A stretch of DNA of 64,000 nucleotides from Turicibacter sp. TJ11 (GTDB lineage: Bacteria > Bacillota_I > Bacilli_A > MOL361 > Turicibacteraceae): positions 2,445,780 through 2,509,779 of the forward strand of contig NZ_CP069349.1 in the NCBI RefSeq assembly GCF_021497505.1, given 5' to 3'. Positions 42,544 through 51,055 of this stretch are shown here, one piece after another. The translations under genes and the position numbers were made by a program. Each line of letters opens with the position of its first letter. Position 1 is the first letter of the stretch. The notes below the pieces were generated by a model. It saw only the letters and a list, made by a program, of their open reading frames with translations. It did not search any database and was not told the DNA's origin.

Positions 42544-44884
42544 GGTTTTTATTTCACTTGTCTCTTTTTTATTTTTATTTCTTTTAGCGATAGGAATCTG
42601 TTTTAGCTATCCTAAAATTGATGAGATTTCAAAATTAAGGGGTTACAATTATTTTGAAAGGTATGATTTTTATGAGATTCTTAATAAGGAAAGTTATGAA
42701 CTTTACCTTCAACAGCTCGTTAAAAGTAAAGAAAACCAAACATTATTACCTGAAGATATCTTTTTATTAGAAACGGTAGAGGACCGTTTAGAAATTTTTC
42801 AAGCGTTGAAAAATGGCTATTACGAAGAGGATGATTATTATCAATGTGAAAGAGATGATAATAACGAAAACTCAACGATAACAAATACGGAGACGCTCTC
42901 TAGTCAACAATCAGTTTGTGCCTTATTAGATTCATTCGATGAAGAAATTGAATCGATTCCTGATCAAGTGTTTAATAGGTTATCTAAAGAAGAACAACTC
43001 ATTCTAATTGAACCCATGCTTAATAGAAGTTTAGAGAATTTAGAATCGAGTTTAATAGATTATCAAATCGAAAATTTATCTTACTTTGTCATTAATCATG
43101 AGACAGGTGAAAAAATAGGGGATGAATCGTTACAACAGTTATTGACCGCTGGAGCAAGTAATGAACTCAACGACTTATATCAATATTACGTGGTCTTAAA
43201 TTACGATGTGAATGGAAATTTAGAAGTGGAGCAATTATTTGGTGCTGAGTTTAAGCAAAAATCAAAATATGAACCAGCCGTTATTGATGCTAAACAAGAG
43301 GTTAAAAACTATTTTATTGATCCTTATTTTTTACGTCAGTATGTAAATATTGATGTTAAGCCGATTAAAGATACGACATTTGTTTATGCGGTCCCTAAAA
43401 CACTCATCTATTATGATGAGATTTCAAGACAACAGGAGACTTATTCGTATTGGGGAGTTCAGGAAGCCTTAATGCCAATCAGTTTCGTTACTGGTTTTAT
43501 CATTTTTATCTTTAGTTGTTTAATTCCTATTCAGACAGTCAGAAAAAATAAACTGATTCATCATTTCTTAAGTTGGCCAATTGAAACATTGCTATTGACG
43601 GCAACACTTCCGGTTGCGATTTTTGTGGAGTTATTGCCAAGTCTGGTGCACGATACGATACATTCTGAATTTAATTATTTCTTAAGTGCTTATTTTAGCA
43701 ATGAAATGATGAATAGAGTGGTATTCATATTAAATCTGATCATTTGGTTTGTGGTCTTAGCATGGATTTTTATTTTAAGCTTATATGTTAGAAATTTACT
43801 GAAACAAGGATGGAAACTCAGTCTTAAAGAGAATTGTTGGACGTATCGAATCTATCGATTTATCCTTAAAAAACTAAATGCCTTTTTAGTTTTTGATTTA
43901 AAAGAAAAAAATAAAAAACGATTATTCATGATCGTTTTTGGACAGTTTATCATTTTATCTCTTTTTTGCTTAGGATGGTTCTTTGGAATTTTTGGAGTCT
44001 TTATTTATAGCATCATCTTATATTTCATTCTTCGCAAAAAGATGATAGAAATAGAGGAGAATTATGCTCGTTTATTCAAGGTGACAAAGCAGTTAGCAGA
44101 TGGAAACCTTGACGTTGAAATGAACGAAAATCTTGGAATCTTTAATGCCTTCAAAGAAGAAGTTAGACAAGTTCAAGACGGATTAAAAAAAGCGGTGGAT
44201 GCAGAAGTTAAAAGTCAGAGAATGAAGACAGAATTAATTGCGAATGTCTCACATGACTTAAAGACACCGTTAACATCTATTATTACGTACACTGATTTAT
44301 TAAAAGATAAAAATTTAAGTGATGAAAAGCGTGCACAATACTTAGAAACGTTAGATCAAAAATCCCATCGATTAAAAGTACTAATCGAGGATTTATTTGA
44401 GATGAGTAAGGCAAATAGCGGGAATATTACAATGAACTTACAAGAAGTTGATATTACTTCTTTAATGAAGCAAACCCTGCTAGAACTCGAAGATAAAATT
44501 AAAGAAGCAAATTTAATGATTCGTTCAAACTTCCCAGATCATAAAGTCACCCTGATGCTTGATAGTGATCGCATGTTCCGTGTTTTTGATAACCTCATCT
44601 TAAATATGACAAAATATGCTATGCCAAGCACACGAGCATATCTTGAGATTGTAGAGAATGACAATCAAGTACAAATTATTTTTAAAAACATATCAGCCGA
44701 AGAAATTAACGTAAATGTGAATGAATTAATGGAGCGCTTTGTTCGTGGAGATCAAGCTCGTCATACTGAAGGTTCAGGACTAGGACTCGCGATTGCTAAA
44801 AGCTTTGTTGAGCTTCAAGGAGGAACACTTCAAATTCAAGTCGATGGTGATTTGTTTAAAGTCATGCTGACATTTAATAAATAA
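42518..44884 (+). CDS. Sensor histidine kinase with large extracytoplasmic region
   Basis: A 788-residue kinase. One N-terminal helix, an unusually long exposed region (about residues 30-320, acidic, no family recognised), then about five hydrophobic helices between 325 and 505, a HAMP-like linker, HisKA with phospho-acceptor His579 in NVSHDLKTPLTS, and HATPase with SGLGLAIAKS. The HATPase N-box reads NLILNMTKYA, roughly normal. TTG start at 42518, inside the regulator gene, after AAAGGTGG. It would sense something at the cell surface and signal to the overlapping response regulator. No obvious target transporter adjoins. Confidence 0.9.
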   Translation: MATKLKNSKVFISLVSFLFLFLLAIGICFSYPKIDEISKLRGYNYFERYDFYEILNKESYELYLQQLVKSKENQTLLPEDIFLLETVEDRLEIFQALKNGYYEEDDYYQCERDDNNENSTITNTETLSSQQSVCALLDSFDEEIESIPDQVFNRLSKEEQLILIEPMLNRSLENLESSLIDYQIENLSYFVINHETGEKIGDESLQQLLTAGASNELNDLYQYYVVLNYDVNGNLEVEQLFGAEFKQKSKYEPAVIDAKQEVKNYFIDPYFLRQYVNIDVKPIKDTTFVYAVPKTLIYYDEISRQQETYSYWGVQEALMPISFVTGFIIFIFSCLIPIQTVRKNKLIHHFLSWPIETLLLTATLPVAIFVELLPSLVHDTIHSEFNYFLSAYFSNEMMNRVVFILNLIIWFVVLAWIFILSLYVRNLLKQGWKLSLKENCWTYRIYRFILKKLNAFLVFDLKEKNKKRLFMIVFGQFIILSLFCLGWFFGIFGVFIYSIILYFILRKKMIEIEENYARLFKVTKQLADGNLDVEMNENLGIFNAFKEEVRQVQDGLKKAVDAEVKSQRMKTELIANVSHDLKTPLTSIITYTDLLKDKNLSDEKRAQYLETLDQKSHRLKVLIEDLFEMSKANSGNITMNLQEVDITSLMKQTLLELEDKIKEANLMIRSNFPDHKVTLMLDSDRMFRVFDNLILNMTKYAMPSTRAYLEIVENDNQVQIIFKNISAEEINVNVNELMERFVRGDQARHTEGSGLGLAIAKSFVELQGGTLQIQVDGDLFKVMLTFNK

Positions 44885-44888
44885 ACGA

Positions 44889-44917
44889 AAAGCACTGAAG
44901 TTTTTTCAGTGTTTTTT
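44889..44917 (+). terminator. Terminator after the kinase gene
   Basis: CACTGAA and TTCAGTG stem flanked by A and T runs. Confidence 0.85.
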
Positions 44918-44952
44918 ATTTGTAAATAATAGACATTTTTAATAATAAGGGA

Positions 44953-44982
44953 TTGCGTGTTTAAAAGATGCCCCCCTATAAT
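44953..44982 (+). promoter_or_regulatory. Promoter of the PfkB-kinase gene
   Basis: TTGCGT (44953-44958), 18-nt spacer, TATAAT (44977-44982); the spacer contains a run of six C just before the -10 box. Confidence 0.55.
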
Positions 44983-45033
44983 TAAATCAATGAAGTGAAA
45001 AAGTAGTTACTCTATAGATTAGGAAGTGATGAA

Positions 45034-45942
45034 ATGAAAGTTTTAAATATTGGGTCATGTAATATTGATTATATTTATGAAGTCAATCACATGGTACGTC
45101 CAGGTGAAACCCAAACGGTTCAAAATTTACAAGTGGTGAGTGGTGGTAAAGGCCTAAATCAATCGATTGCTTTAGCTAAAGCAGGCGTTGACGTGTATCA
45201 TGCAGGTTTAATTGGAAAAGATGGAACGCTCTTAAAAGAAACGTTAGAGAGATATGATGTGAAAACTGATTATGTTCATGAAGTAGAGGGCCCAAGTGGT
45301 CATGCCATTATTCAAATAGATGCAAACGGAGAAAATAGTATTCTCGTTTATCCAGGAGCTAATCATTTGTTTGATGAACAGAAGATTGATGGACTTTTCA
45401 CTCACTTTGAAGCGGGAGACCTTCTTTTATTACAAAATGAAATCAATGAAATGCCACTTATTGTGAATAAAGCTTACGAAAAAGGATTTAAAATTGCAAT
45501 TAATCCCGCTCCGTTTAATGATCAGATTAAACAAATTCCACTTCATTTAGTTGACTATTTAATTTTAAATGAAATAGAGGGACAAGATTTAACAAAAGAA
45601 ACGGATGACTTTAAAGTGTTAGAGAAATTAAAAACGATGTATCCAAAAACTCATCTGTTATTAACACGCGGAAGTAAAGGAGTTCTTTATGCTCATGAAG
45701 ATGTCATGATTGAACAATCCGCTTATAAAGTAGAGGTAGTGGATACAACTGCGGCAGGGGATACGTTTATTGGATATTTTATTTCAGGACTCGTTCGTGA
45801 TTTATCAATGGATGACATTTTAAAATTAGCCTCTTTGGCTTCTTCAATTACGGTTACACGAAAAGGGTCTTCTACATCGATTCCTACACTAGAAGAAGTA
45901 TTGAAAAAACAAGCGAAGGAAAAGTCAGAAATCGGTAAGTAA
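45034..45942 (+). CDS. PfkB-family sugar kinase (ribokinase-like)
   Basis: A 302-residue carbohydrate kinase. Ribokinase-type motifs: LNIGSCNIDYIYEVNHMVRPGET, the glycine-rich VSGGKGLNQSIALAKAG, the Asn/Glu motif INPAPFND..LVDYLILNEIEG in pieces, and the catalytic-base motif DTTAAGDTFIGYF. It would phosphorylate a pentose or nucleoside-type sugar; ribose is the best guess, but no rbs transporter or repressor is adjacent. GGAAGTGATG precedes the ATG. No terminator follows, so transcription may continue into the next membrane-protein gene. Confidence 0.88.
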   Translation: MKVLNIGSCNIDYIYEVNHMVRPGETQTVQNLQVVSGGKGLNQSIALAKAGVDVYHAGLIGKDGTLLKETLERYDVKTDYVHEVEGPSGHAIIQIDANGENSILVYPGANHLFDEQKIDGLFTHFEAGDLLLLQNEINEMPLIVNKAYEKGFKIAINPAPFNDQIKQIPLHLVDYLILNEIEGQDLTKETDDFKVLEKLKTMYPKTHLLLTRGSKGVLYAHEDVMIEQSAYKVEVVDTTAAGDTFIGYFISGLVRDLSMDDILKLASLASSITVTRKGSSTSIPTLEEVLKKQAKEKSEIGK

Positions 45943-46025
45943 ACGAAAATTAAGTACTCATCAACTACTTAATAAAATCTATAGAATCACTAAGAGATTA
46001 ATACATTTTAATAATACTAAAAGAA

Positions 46026-46066
46026 CTCCCTTCATATGATTTAAAATACATTTTAGGTGAAGGGAG
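46026..46066 (+). promoter_or_regulatory. Hairpin sequestering a ribosome-binding site
   Basis: CTCCCTTCA (46026-46034) and TGAAGGGAG (46058-46066) form a perfect 9-bp stem with a 23-nt loop. The 3' arm is the Shine-Dalgarno of the gene starting at 46075, so folding would block translation. No T run follows, so it is not a terminator. No leader ORF covers the 5' arm. Confidence 0.6.
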
Positions 46067-46074
46067 ATGATTAG

Positions 46075-46863
46075 ATGAAGAAATTTTTAGGGAATTCTCT
46101 TTATCGTTTATATCGGGTTGTTTTAAAATTAATTCTTAGTATCATCCCCACGGTTACAATGGGTATCTTTTTTATTAAACAACTGATCCTATTTAATTTT
46201 AAGTCTGAAGAAATAGTTTTAAAAGTTGCTAAGTTATCGACTGGGTTAATAGTAGTTGCTATTCAATCTATGATTTGTTGCTTAGTTGGACTAACGATTA
46301 TTTTTATTTTAATGAGACTTTGTTCTTTTCCTAGTCATCAAATCAATGTTGATTCACTCGAGAATTATCTTTTTAATAAGAGGGAAAGGTCACGTTTGAT
46401 TTCACATAGCAACTCTTGTTTTAATATGATAGGAATAGTCGTCTTAGTGTGGGTGCTTTGCTTTCAACCTCACTTTATTGCGAGTTATCAAGTCGTTGAT
46501 GGAACGTTTCAAATGGTAGAGCCACTGTTTAATGAATCGGTATTACGAAATTATCATCCACTTATTTTTACAGTATATGGACTAGGTTTAGTCTATTATG
46601 GATTTCAATTAAGATTAGACAAGTGGTCATTTAATTTTATTATGTTAAAATTTGTGTATAAGATTAGTGCTTATTTACTATTTTGTGCGATGCTTTTAAA
46701 TCAATCACTTTTTAATGAACAATATTTTACAACTTTATTTGCTTTTAGTCACTTAAACTGGACGATGGATTGGTATGTTTTGAGTCGTTTTTTAATCGTC
46801 AGTTCATTATTAAGTTTAATTAGCGATCTCGGTCCATGGAAAGTGAAAGATCAAAGAAGTTAA
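46075..46863 (+). CDS. Unknown polytopic membrane protein
   Basis: Not recognised. A 262-residue protein with about six hydrophobic helices (around residues 17-37, 55-82, 115-130, 160-178, 195-210 and 235-250), a Lys/Arg-rich N-terminus and one His/Phe/Trp-rich loop. No catalytic motif seen. Its ribosome-binding site is in a perfect hairpin, and its stop codon overlaps the Shine-Dalgarno of an 11-codon leader ORF that precedes a MATE exporter gene. The shared control suggests that it works with the exporter. Confidence 0.75.
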   Translation: MKKFLGNSLYRLYRVVLKLILSIIPTVTMGIFFIKQLILFNFKSEEIVLKVAKLSTGLIVVAIQSMICCLVGLTIIFILMRLCSFPSHQINVDSLENYLFNKRERSRLISHSNSCFNMIGIVVLVWVLCFQPHFIASYQVVDGTFQMVEPLFNESVLRNYHPLIFTVYGLGLVYYGFQLRLDKWSFNFIMLKFVYKISAYLLFCAMLLNQSLFNEQYFTTLFAFSHLNWTMDWYVLSRFLIVSSLLSLISDLGPWKVKDQRS

Positions 46864-46878
46864 GGGAGACGGATTAAA

Positions 46879-46914
46879 ATGAATGTTCTGGATGGATTAA
46901 CCCTTCTTTTCTAA
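46879..46914 (+). CDS. Putative 11-residue leader peptide of the MATE gene
   Basis: ATG at 46879 opens an 11-codon frame, MNVLDGLTLLF, with a good ribosome-binding site AAGGGAG (46863-46868) that overlaps the stop codon of the preceding gene. Its last four codons (ACC CTT CTT TTC) form the 5' arm of the hairpin that hides the ribosome-binding site of the MATE gene, and it ends 25 bases before that gene's ATG. A ribosome translating or stalled on the leader would open the hairpin. This is the layout of ermC/cat translational attenuators; the peptide itself resembles no leader I know. Confidence 0.55.
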   Translation: MNVLDGLTLLF

Positions 46915-46932
46915 GTCATTTGAAAAGAAGGG
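46901..46932 (+). promoter_or_regulatory. Translational-attenuator hairpin before the MATE gene
   Basis: CCCTTCTTTTC (46901-46911), loop TAAGTCATTT, GAAAAGAAGGG (46922-46932): an 11-bp perfect stem. The 3' arm contains the AAGGGG ribosome-binding site of the gene at 46940; no T run follows. The 5' arm lies inside the leader ORF. Confidence 0.7.
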
Positions 46933-46939
46933 GATAAAT

Positions 46940-48193
46940 ATGTTTAAAAATGATGAATTAAATCAAATAGCATTTCCATTAATGTTAAGTAATGTTTTAT
47001 CTTTAGTAATTGGTCTTTGTGATCAAGCGATGATTGGACATTTATCAATCAGTAGTTTTGCAGCTGTTGGAATCGTAGCTAGTTTTATTAATAGTATAAC
47101 AGGTGTTTTAGGAGCTATTTCAATTAGCTTTAATATTTTAGCTGCTAGAGCTTATCGAAAATCCTTATTATTTAAAGCGTATATTCAATCTCAAGTGGTG
47201 TTAAGTTTTATCATAGGCGTTATCAGTTATGTAGCAATAGGGTTTAGTAAAGAGTTTATTTTTCATGAGTTATATCAATTAAAAGGGCAGGTGCTGATTG
47301 ATGCCTTATCTTATGCTAAGATTTTTAGTCTCTCGATTGGACTAAACTTGTTATTGTTCACAGTTTCAACCTATTTAAAAATTACGAATCAAACGAACTA
47401 TATTTTAGTTGGTAATGTCGTAGCGGCTATCAGCAATGTCATTTTAGATTTCATTTTCATTTATGGACTTAATTTCGGAATGATAGGAAATGCCGTAGGT
47501 TCCATTCTAGCTTTGTGTTTCAACCTTATAATCTATCTTTTTTTCCTACGATCAAAATGGTGTTGGCAGCCTGTTATTATTAAGTTACGATTGATGAAAA
47601 AATGTATGTTTCATTCTTTTTCATTTATGGTTCAGGAATTTTTAGAAAGTACCATTTTAGTTTTAGTGTTAAATATATTAATTGCTCGTATTGGATTACT
47701 TGAAGTATCTGTGTTTAACTTAGTAAATCTTTTGTTAGAAATCTCATGGATGCCGATGTATGCTTATTCCCAAGCCATTTTAACCATAGTGAGCAAACAG
47801 CCTAAAAGACTTAAACGTATTAGAAAAGAAGCATTGATAAGATCGTTAAAATTGTACGGAGTAATCGCTAGTATTCTGATTTTCAATAAGGGAGTCATTT
47901 TTAATCTTTTAACTAATCAACAGCTATTAATGAATGAATGTCGTCTGCTATTACCCTATGTCTTTTTATTATATATCTTTCGTCAGCCATTGATGATGAA
48001 CCAGACTTGTTTACAAATTTTAGGTGAGCAGCGTTGGGTTTTAAAAACGACGGTTGTTTGTTATTTAGTTGGTTATTTTATTGTTTTTCTATTCATTAAG
48101 TGGAATCCATCGCTGTGGATTATTTATGTTGGGATTGGGATCATTTATTTGGCTTTAACGTACTTAATGAAATTTAAGTTAAAAATAAAATAA
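46940..48193 (+). CDS. MATE-family multidrug/toxic-compound exporter
   Basis: A 417-residue exporter of the MATE family with about twelve helices, slightly short for the family. Typical segments: FPLMLSNVLSLVIGLCDQAMIGHLS at the N-terminus (in part), GAISISFNILAARAYR, LGINxxLF-type helix, GNAVGSILALCFNLI, and LRQPLMMNQTCLQILGEQRW near the end. MATE proteins use Na+ or H+ gradients to export cationic drugs and metabolites. Translation appears to be controlled by a leader-peptide hairpin (46879-46932), which suggests induction by a translation inhibitor or amino-acid shortage. Confidence 0.88.
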   Translation: MFKNDELNQIAFPLMLSNVLSLVIGLCDQAMIGHLSISSFAAVGIVASFINSITGVLGAISISFNILAARAYRKSLLFKAYIQSQVVLSFIIGVISYVAIGFSKEFIFHELYQLKGQVLIDALSYAKIFSLSIGLNLLLFTVSTYLKITNQTNYILVGNVVAAISNVILDFIFIYGLNFGMIGNAVGSILALCFNLIIYLFFLRSKWCWQPVIIKLRLMKKCMFHSFSFMVQEFLESTILVLVLNILIARIGLLEVSVFNLVNLLLEISWMPMYAYSQAILTIVSKQPKRLKRIRKEALIRSLKLYGVIASILIFNKGVIFNLLTNQQLLMNECRLLLPYVFLLYIFRQPLMMNQTCLQILGEQRWVLKTTVVCYLVGYFIVFLFIKWNPSLWIIYVGIGIIYLALTYLMKFKLKIK

Positions 48194-48288
48194 TTTTAGA
48201 CAATTATCTCCAAAAAAGTACTTGTTTGTAGTAAAATAAGGAAATGATATGATGTTGATAGAGTTATAGAACTAGGTGGAGATAAGAC

Positions 48289-50502
48289 GTGATTAAGGGG
48301 CATAGGTCAATCAAACAAAATTCAATTACTTTCATTATTTTTATTATTGTCATGATTGGATTAACTGGAATGATGATTGAAAATTTTCTTGAACAAAACA
48401 TTATTAATCGTTCTCGAGATGAAAGTTTAGAAGTTTCAAGTCATATGGCAAAGGCGATTAGTGACCAGTTAAATGTTAGTGTCAAGGAGCTAGAGTTTTT
48501 AGCGAATGTTATTGCTGATAGTTTGTCAGAAGAATCAACGTTAGCGTTAAATATATGGAATGACGAGATTAAATCAGATTTTTTTGATGAGTTATATTTA
48601 GCCAAACCAAATGGAGTCGTTTATTCATCTGAAGGAATAGAGAGAAATTTTGAAAATAGAGGATTTTTTAAATTAGCTCTAGAGGGAGAAGTCAGCATCT
48701 CCAATCCAACGATCAGTGAGTTTGATGGTGAACGCGTCATTATGTATACAGTACCGATTAAAAAGAACGGTCAAGTCATCGGTGCGTTAAGCGGAAGAAA
48801 TACAGTAGATGAGTTAAATAAAGTTGTATTAAGTAAAATCTATGGCTTCGGAACGGATGTTTACATTGTTGGAGATAATGGAGAAGTTATTATTTCAAAC
48901 AACTTAGATAATTCACTTTTAGTGAGCTCGTTCAATGATTATTATATTAATTTAAACCGATCAAAGGATGTTCAGTTACCGTATATTCTTTCAACCAATC
49001 ATAGTCAAAGTATTGAATGGACTAATAAATATAACCACCGAACTTATATTAATTATCAAAAAATCGATAGTATTAGTGATTGGTATGTTTTAACGACAGC
49101 GAATCCTGATCGTCTTGCTCAAAAGATTCATAATACGGAAAAAGTGACGTTATTAGTTGTTATGATGATATGGACAGCAGTTATCTCTTTCCACTTTTAT
49201 GTGACTAAGATGAAAAAAGATAGTTTAGAATACATTGAACGATTAGCTTTTAATGATTCTTTGACGGGATTATTTAATAATGATGGATTTGTTAAAGAGA
49301 TAAAATCTGTGCTAAAACGCTCGCCATATCGTTACTATTCACTAGTAGCTTTTGATATTGAAAGTTTTAAATTAGTTAATGAAATTTATGGTTATAGTAA
49401 AGGTGATCGACTGTTAATAGAAATTGCTCAACAGTTAAAATCAGAATTTCATTCATCAACAATTTTTGGAAGATTAGGAAATGATGTTTTTACCTTAATG
49501 CTTGCTAAACGAATTCAATATGATGAGGACAATATTTCTTCTCGAATTGAGCGAGTGGTTCGTTCAGTTAGTGAGAATATTATTGAGATGACATTAAATG
49601 TAAACATCGGGTTTTATGATTTTAAAACGCAAGAAGAAAATATTCAGCTTGCCGTTGATCATGCAGATATGGCACGTGTTCATGCAAAAACACTACCAGA
49701 TAACTATTATGTATTTAATCAGGATGTAGTTGAAAATGAAAAAAAATTAAAAGAAATTGAACAAGCAATCAAATCATCATTAGAACAAGGACATTTTCAA
49801 GTATACTATCAGCCTAAAGTAAATCCGATAACTGAAAAAATCGCAGGAGCTGAAGCGCTAGTTCGCTGGTTCCATCCTGAACGAGGATTCATTAGTCCGG
49901 CAGATTTTATTCCAATTTCAGAGAAATCAGGCGATATTGTTGATATAGGACGCTGGGTTTTTAATGAGGTTTGTTTAATGTTGGCTGATCAAAAACAAAA
50001 GGGACTCAAAAGCGTTCCTATCTCGATTAACTTATCACCAGTGGAGTTTTATCAGTCTGATTTAATTGTTTTCTTAGCGTCAACGATTTCAAAATATCAA
50101 GTTGATCCGAGCTTAATTGAAATTGAAATTACTGAAACCGCTGCTTTAAACGATATTACTTTAATTAATGAAAAGATTGCATCTATTCATGATTTAGGGA
50201 TGAAAGTATCAATGGATGACTTTGGAACAGGTAGTTCGACGTTTAGTAATTTAAAACATGTAGATATCGATGTTTTAAAAATCGATCGTTCATTTTTATG
50301 TGATATTGAAACAAACTTTAAAAGTAAAGAAATGGTTCATGGAATCATTGAATTAGCGAAACGAATTGGGATTTCAGTTGTTTGCGAAGGAGTAGAAGTT
50401 CAAGAACAAGTGGAGATCTTAAAAGAAATGAAATGTGATTTCATTCAAGGGTATGTGTATTCAAAACCACTACCCAGACCTCAATTTGAAGAGTGGATTT
50501 AA
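48289..50502 (+). CDS. dCache-GGDEF-EAL cyclic-di-GMP protein
   Basis: A 737-residue membrane protein. Two membrane helices (about residues 15-33 and 284-302) flank an extracellular double-Cache-type sensor (GVVYSSEGIERNFENRGFFK, FDGERVIMYTVPIKKNGQVIGAL in parts). GGDEF domain about 310-480, in which the GGDEF loop reads RLGNDVF, so cyclase activity is probably lost. EAL domain about 490-735 with intact EALVRW, LSPVEF, EITET, MDDFGTGSS and CEGVEV motifs, so it is probably a c-di-GMP phosphodiesterase controlled by an external ligand. GTG start at 48289 after GGTGGAG. Confidence 0.92.
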   Translation: MIKGHRSIKQNSITFIIFIIVMIGLTGMMIENFLEQNIINRSRDESLEVSSHMAKAISDQLNVSVKELEFLANVIADSLSEESTLALNIWNDEIKSDFFDELYLAKPNGVVYSSEGIERNFENRGFFKLALEGEVSISNPTISEFDGERVIMYTVPIKKNGQVIGALSGRNTVDELNKVVLSKIYGFGTDVYIVGDNGEVIISNNLDNSLLVSSFNDYYINLNRSKDVQLPYILSTNHSQSIEWTNKYNHRTYINYQKIDSISDWYVLTTANPDRLAQKIHNTEKVTLLVVMMIWTAVISFHFYVTKMKKDSLEYIERLAFNDSLTGLFNNDGFVKEIKSVLKRSPYRYYSLVAFDIESFKLVNEIYGYSKGDRLLIEIAQQLKSEFHSSTIFGRLGNDVFTLMLAKRIQYDEDNISSRIERVVRSVSENIIEMTLNVNIGFYDFKTQEENIQLAVDHADMARVHAKTLPDNYYVFNQDVVENEKKLKEIEQAIKSSLEQGHFQVYYQPKVNPITEKIAGAEALVRWFHPERGFISPADFIPISEKSGDIVDIGRWVFNEVCLMLADQKQKGLKSVPISINLSPVEFYQSDLIVFLASTISKYQVDPSLIEIEITETAALNDITLINEKIASIHDLGMKVSMDDFGTGSSTFSNLKHVDIDVLKIDRSFLCDIETNFKSKEMVHGIIELAKRIGISVVCEGVEVQEQVEILKEMKCDFIQGYVYSKPLPRPQFEEWI

Positions 50503-50562
50503 TAGATGAAGTTTTTTAAGCCAAAACAAGTAATCTTATCAAATATAACGATAATATATATG

Positions 50563-50602
50563 AAAAACTCCTAGGGATTGATGAATCTCTAGGAGTTTTT
50601 TT
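50563..50602 (+). terminator. Terminator after the EAL protein gene
   Basis: AAAAACTCCTAG and CTAGGAGTTTTT arms with a further internal GATT/AATC pairing. Confidence 0.92.
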
Positions 50603-50705
50603 ATTAGCGATACTTAATATGAACAGAAGATCATGTTATGTTATCCATAAAGTTTAGTTAATTTTTAATGAATTAAGAAACATTTTTTATTTGAATGAAA
50701 AAAGG

Positions 50706-50760
50706 TTGACATTAAATGGTTTAAGCATATAATAAGTATATAAACACCCCCCGGGGGGGT
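50706..50760 (+). promoter_or_regulatory. csoR promoter with CsoR-type GC operator
   Basis: TTGACA (50706-50711), 16-nt spacer, TATAAT (50728-50733): consensus promoter. ACCCCCCGGGGGGGT at 50746-50760 is a GC palindrome in otherwise AT-rich DNA, just after the start point, of the kind bound by CsoR-family copper repressors. Confidence 0.85.
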
Positions 50761-50774
50761 AGGAGGTTGAAACT

Positions 50775-51041
50775 ATGAACGAAGAACGAAAAAAGTCATT
50801 ACAAACTTTGAAAACGGCTAAAGGTCAAATTGAAGGGATTATGAAAATGATAGAAGATGATCGCTATTGTATGGATATCTCCAATCAAATTCTATCGTCA
50901 CAAGCATTATTAAAGCGTGCCAATTTATTAATTTTAAAGCAACATTTAGATCATTGTGTCACTCAAGCTTGTTTAAATGGCGGAAGTGAAGAAAAAATTA
51001 ATGAAATTATGGTTATTTTAGAAAAAGCAATGAGTAAATAG
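50775..51041 (+). CDS. csoR: Copper-sensing repressor CsoR
   Basis: An 88-residue all-helical DUF156 regulator. The Cu(I) ligand set is present with family spacing: Cys32, His57 and Cys61 (Cys-x24-His-x3-Cys). In the apo form it binds the GC palindrome upstream and represses csoR-copA-copZ; Cu(I) releases it. GGAGG precedes the ATG. copA starts 14 bases after the stop. Confidence 0.93.
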   Translation: MNEERKKSLQTLKTAKGQIEGIMKMIEDDRYCMDISNQILSSQALLKRANLLILKQHLDHCVTQACLNGGSEEKINEIMVILEKAMSK

Positions 51042-51055
51042 AGAGAAGAGATAGA

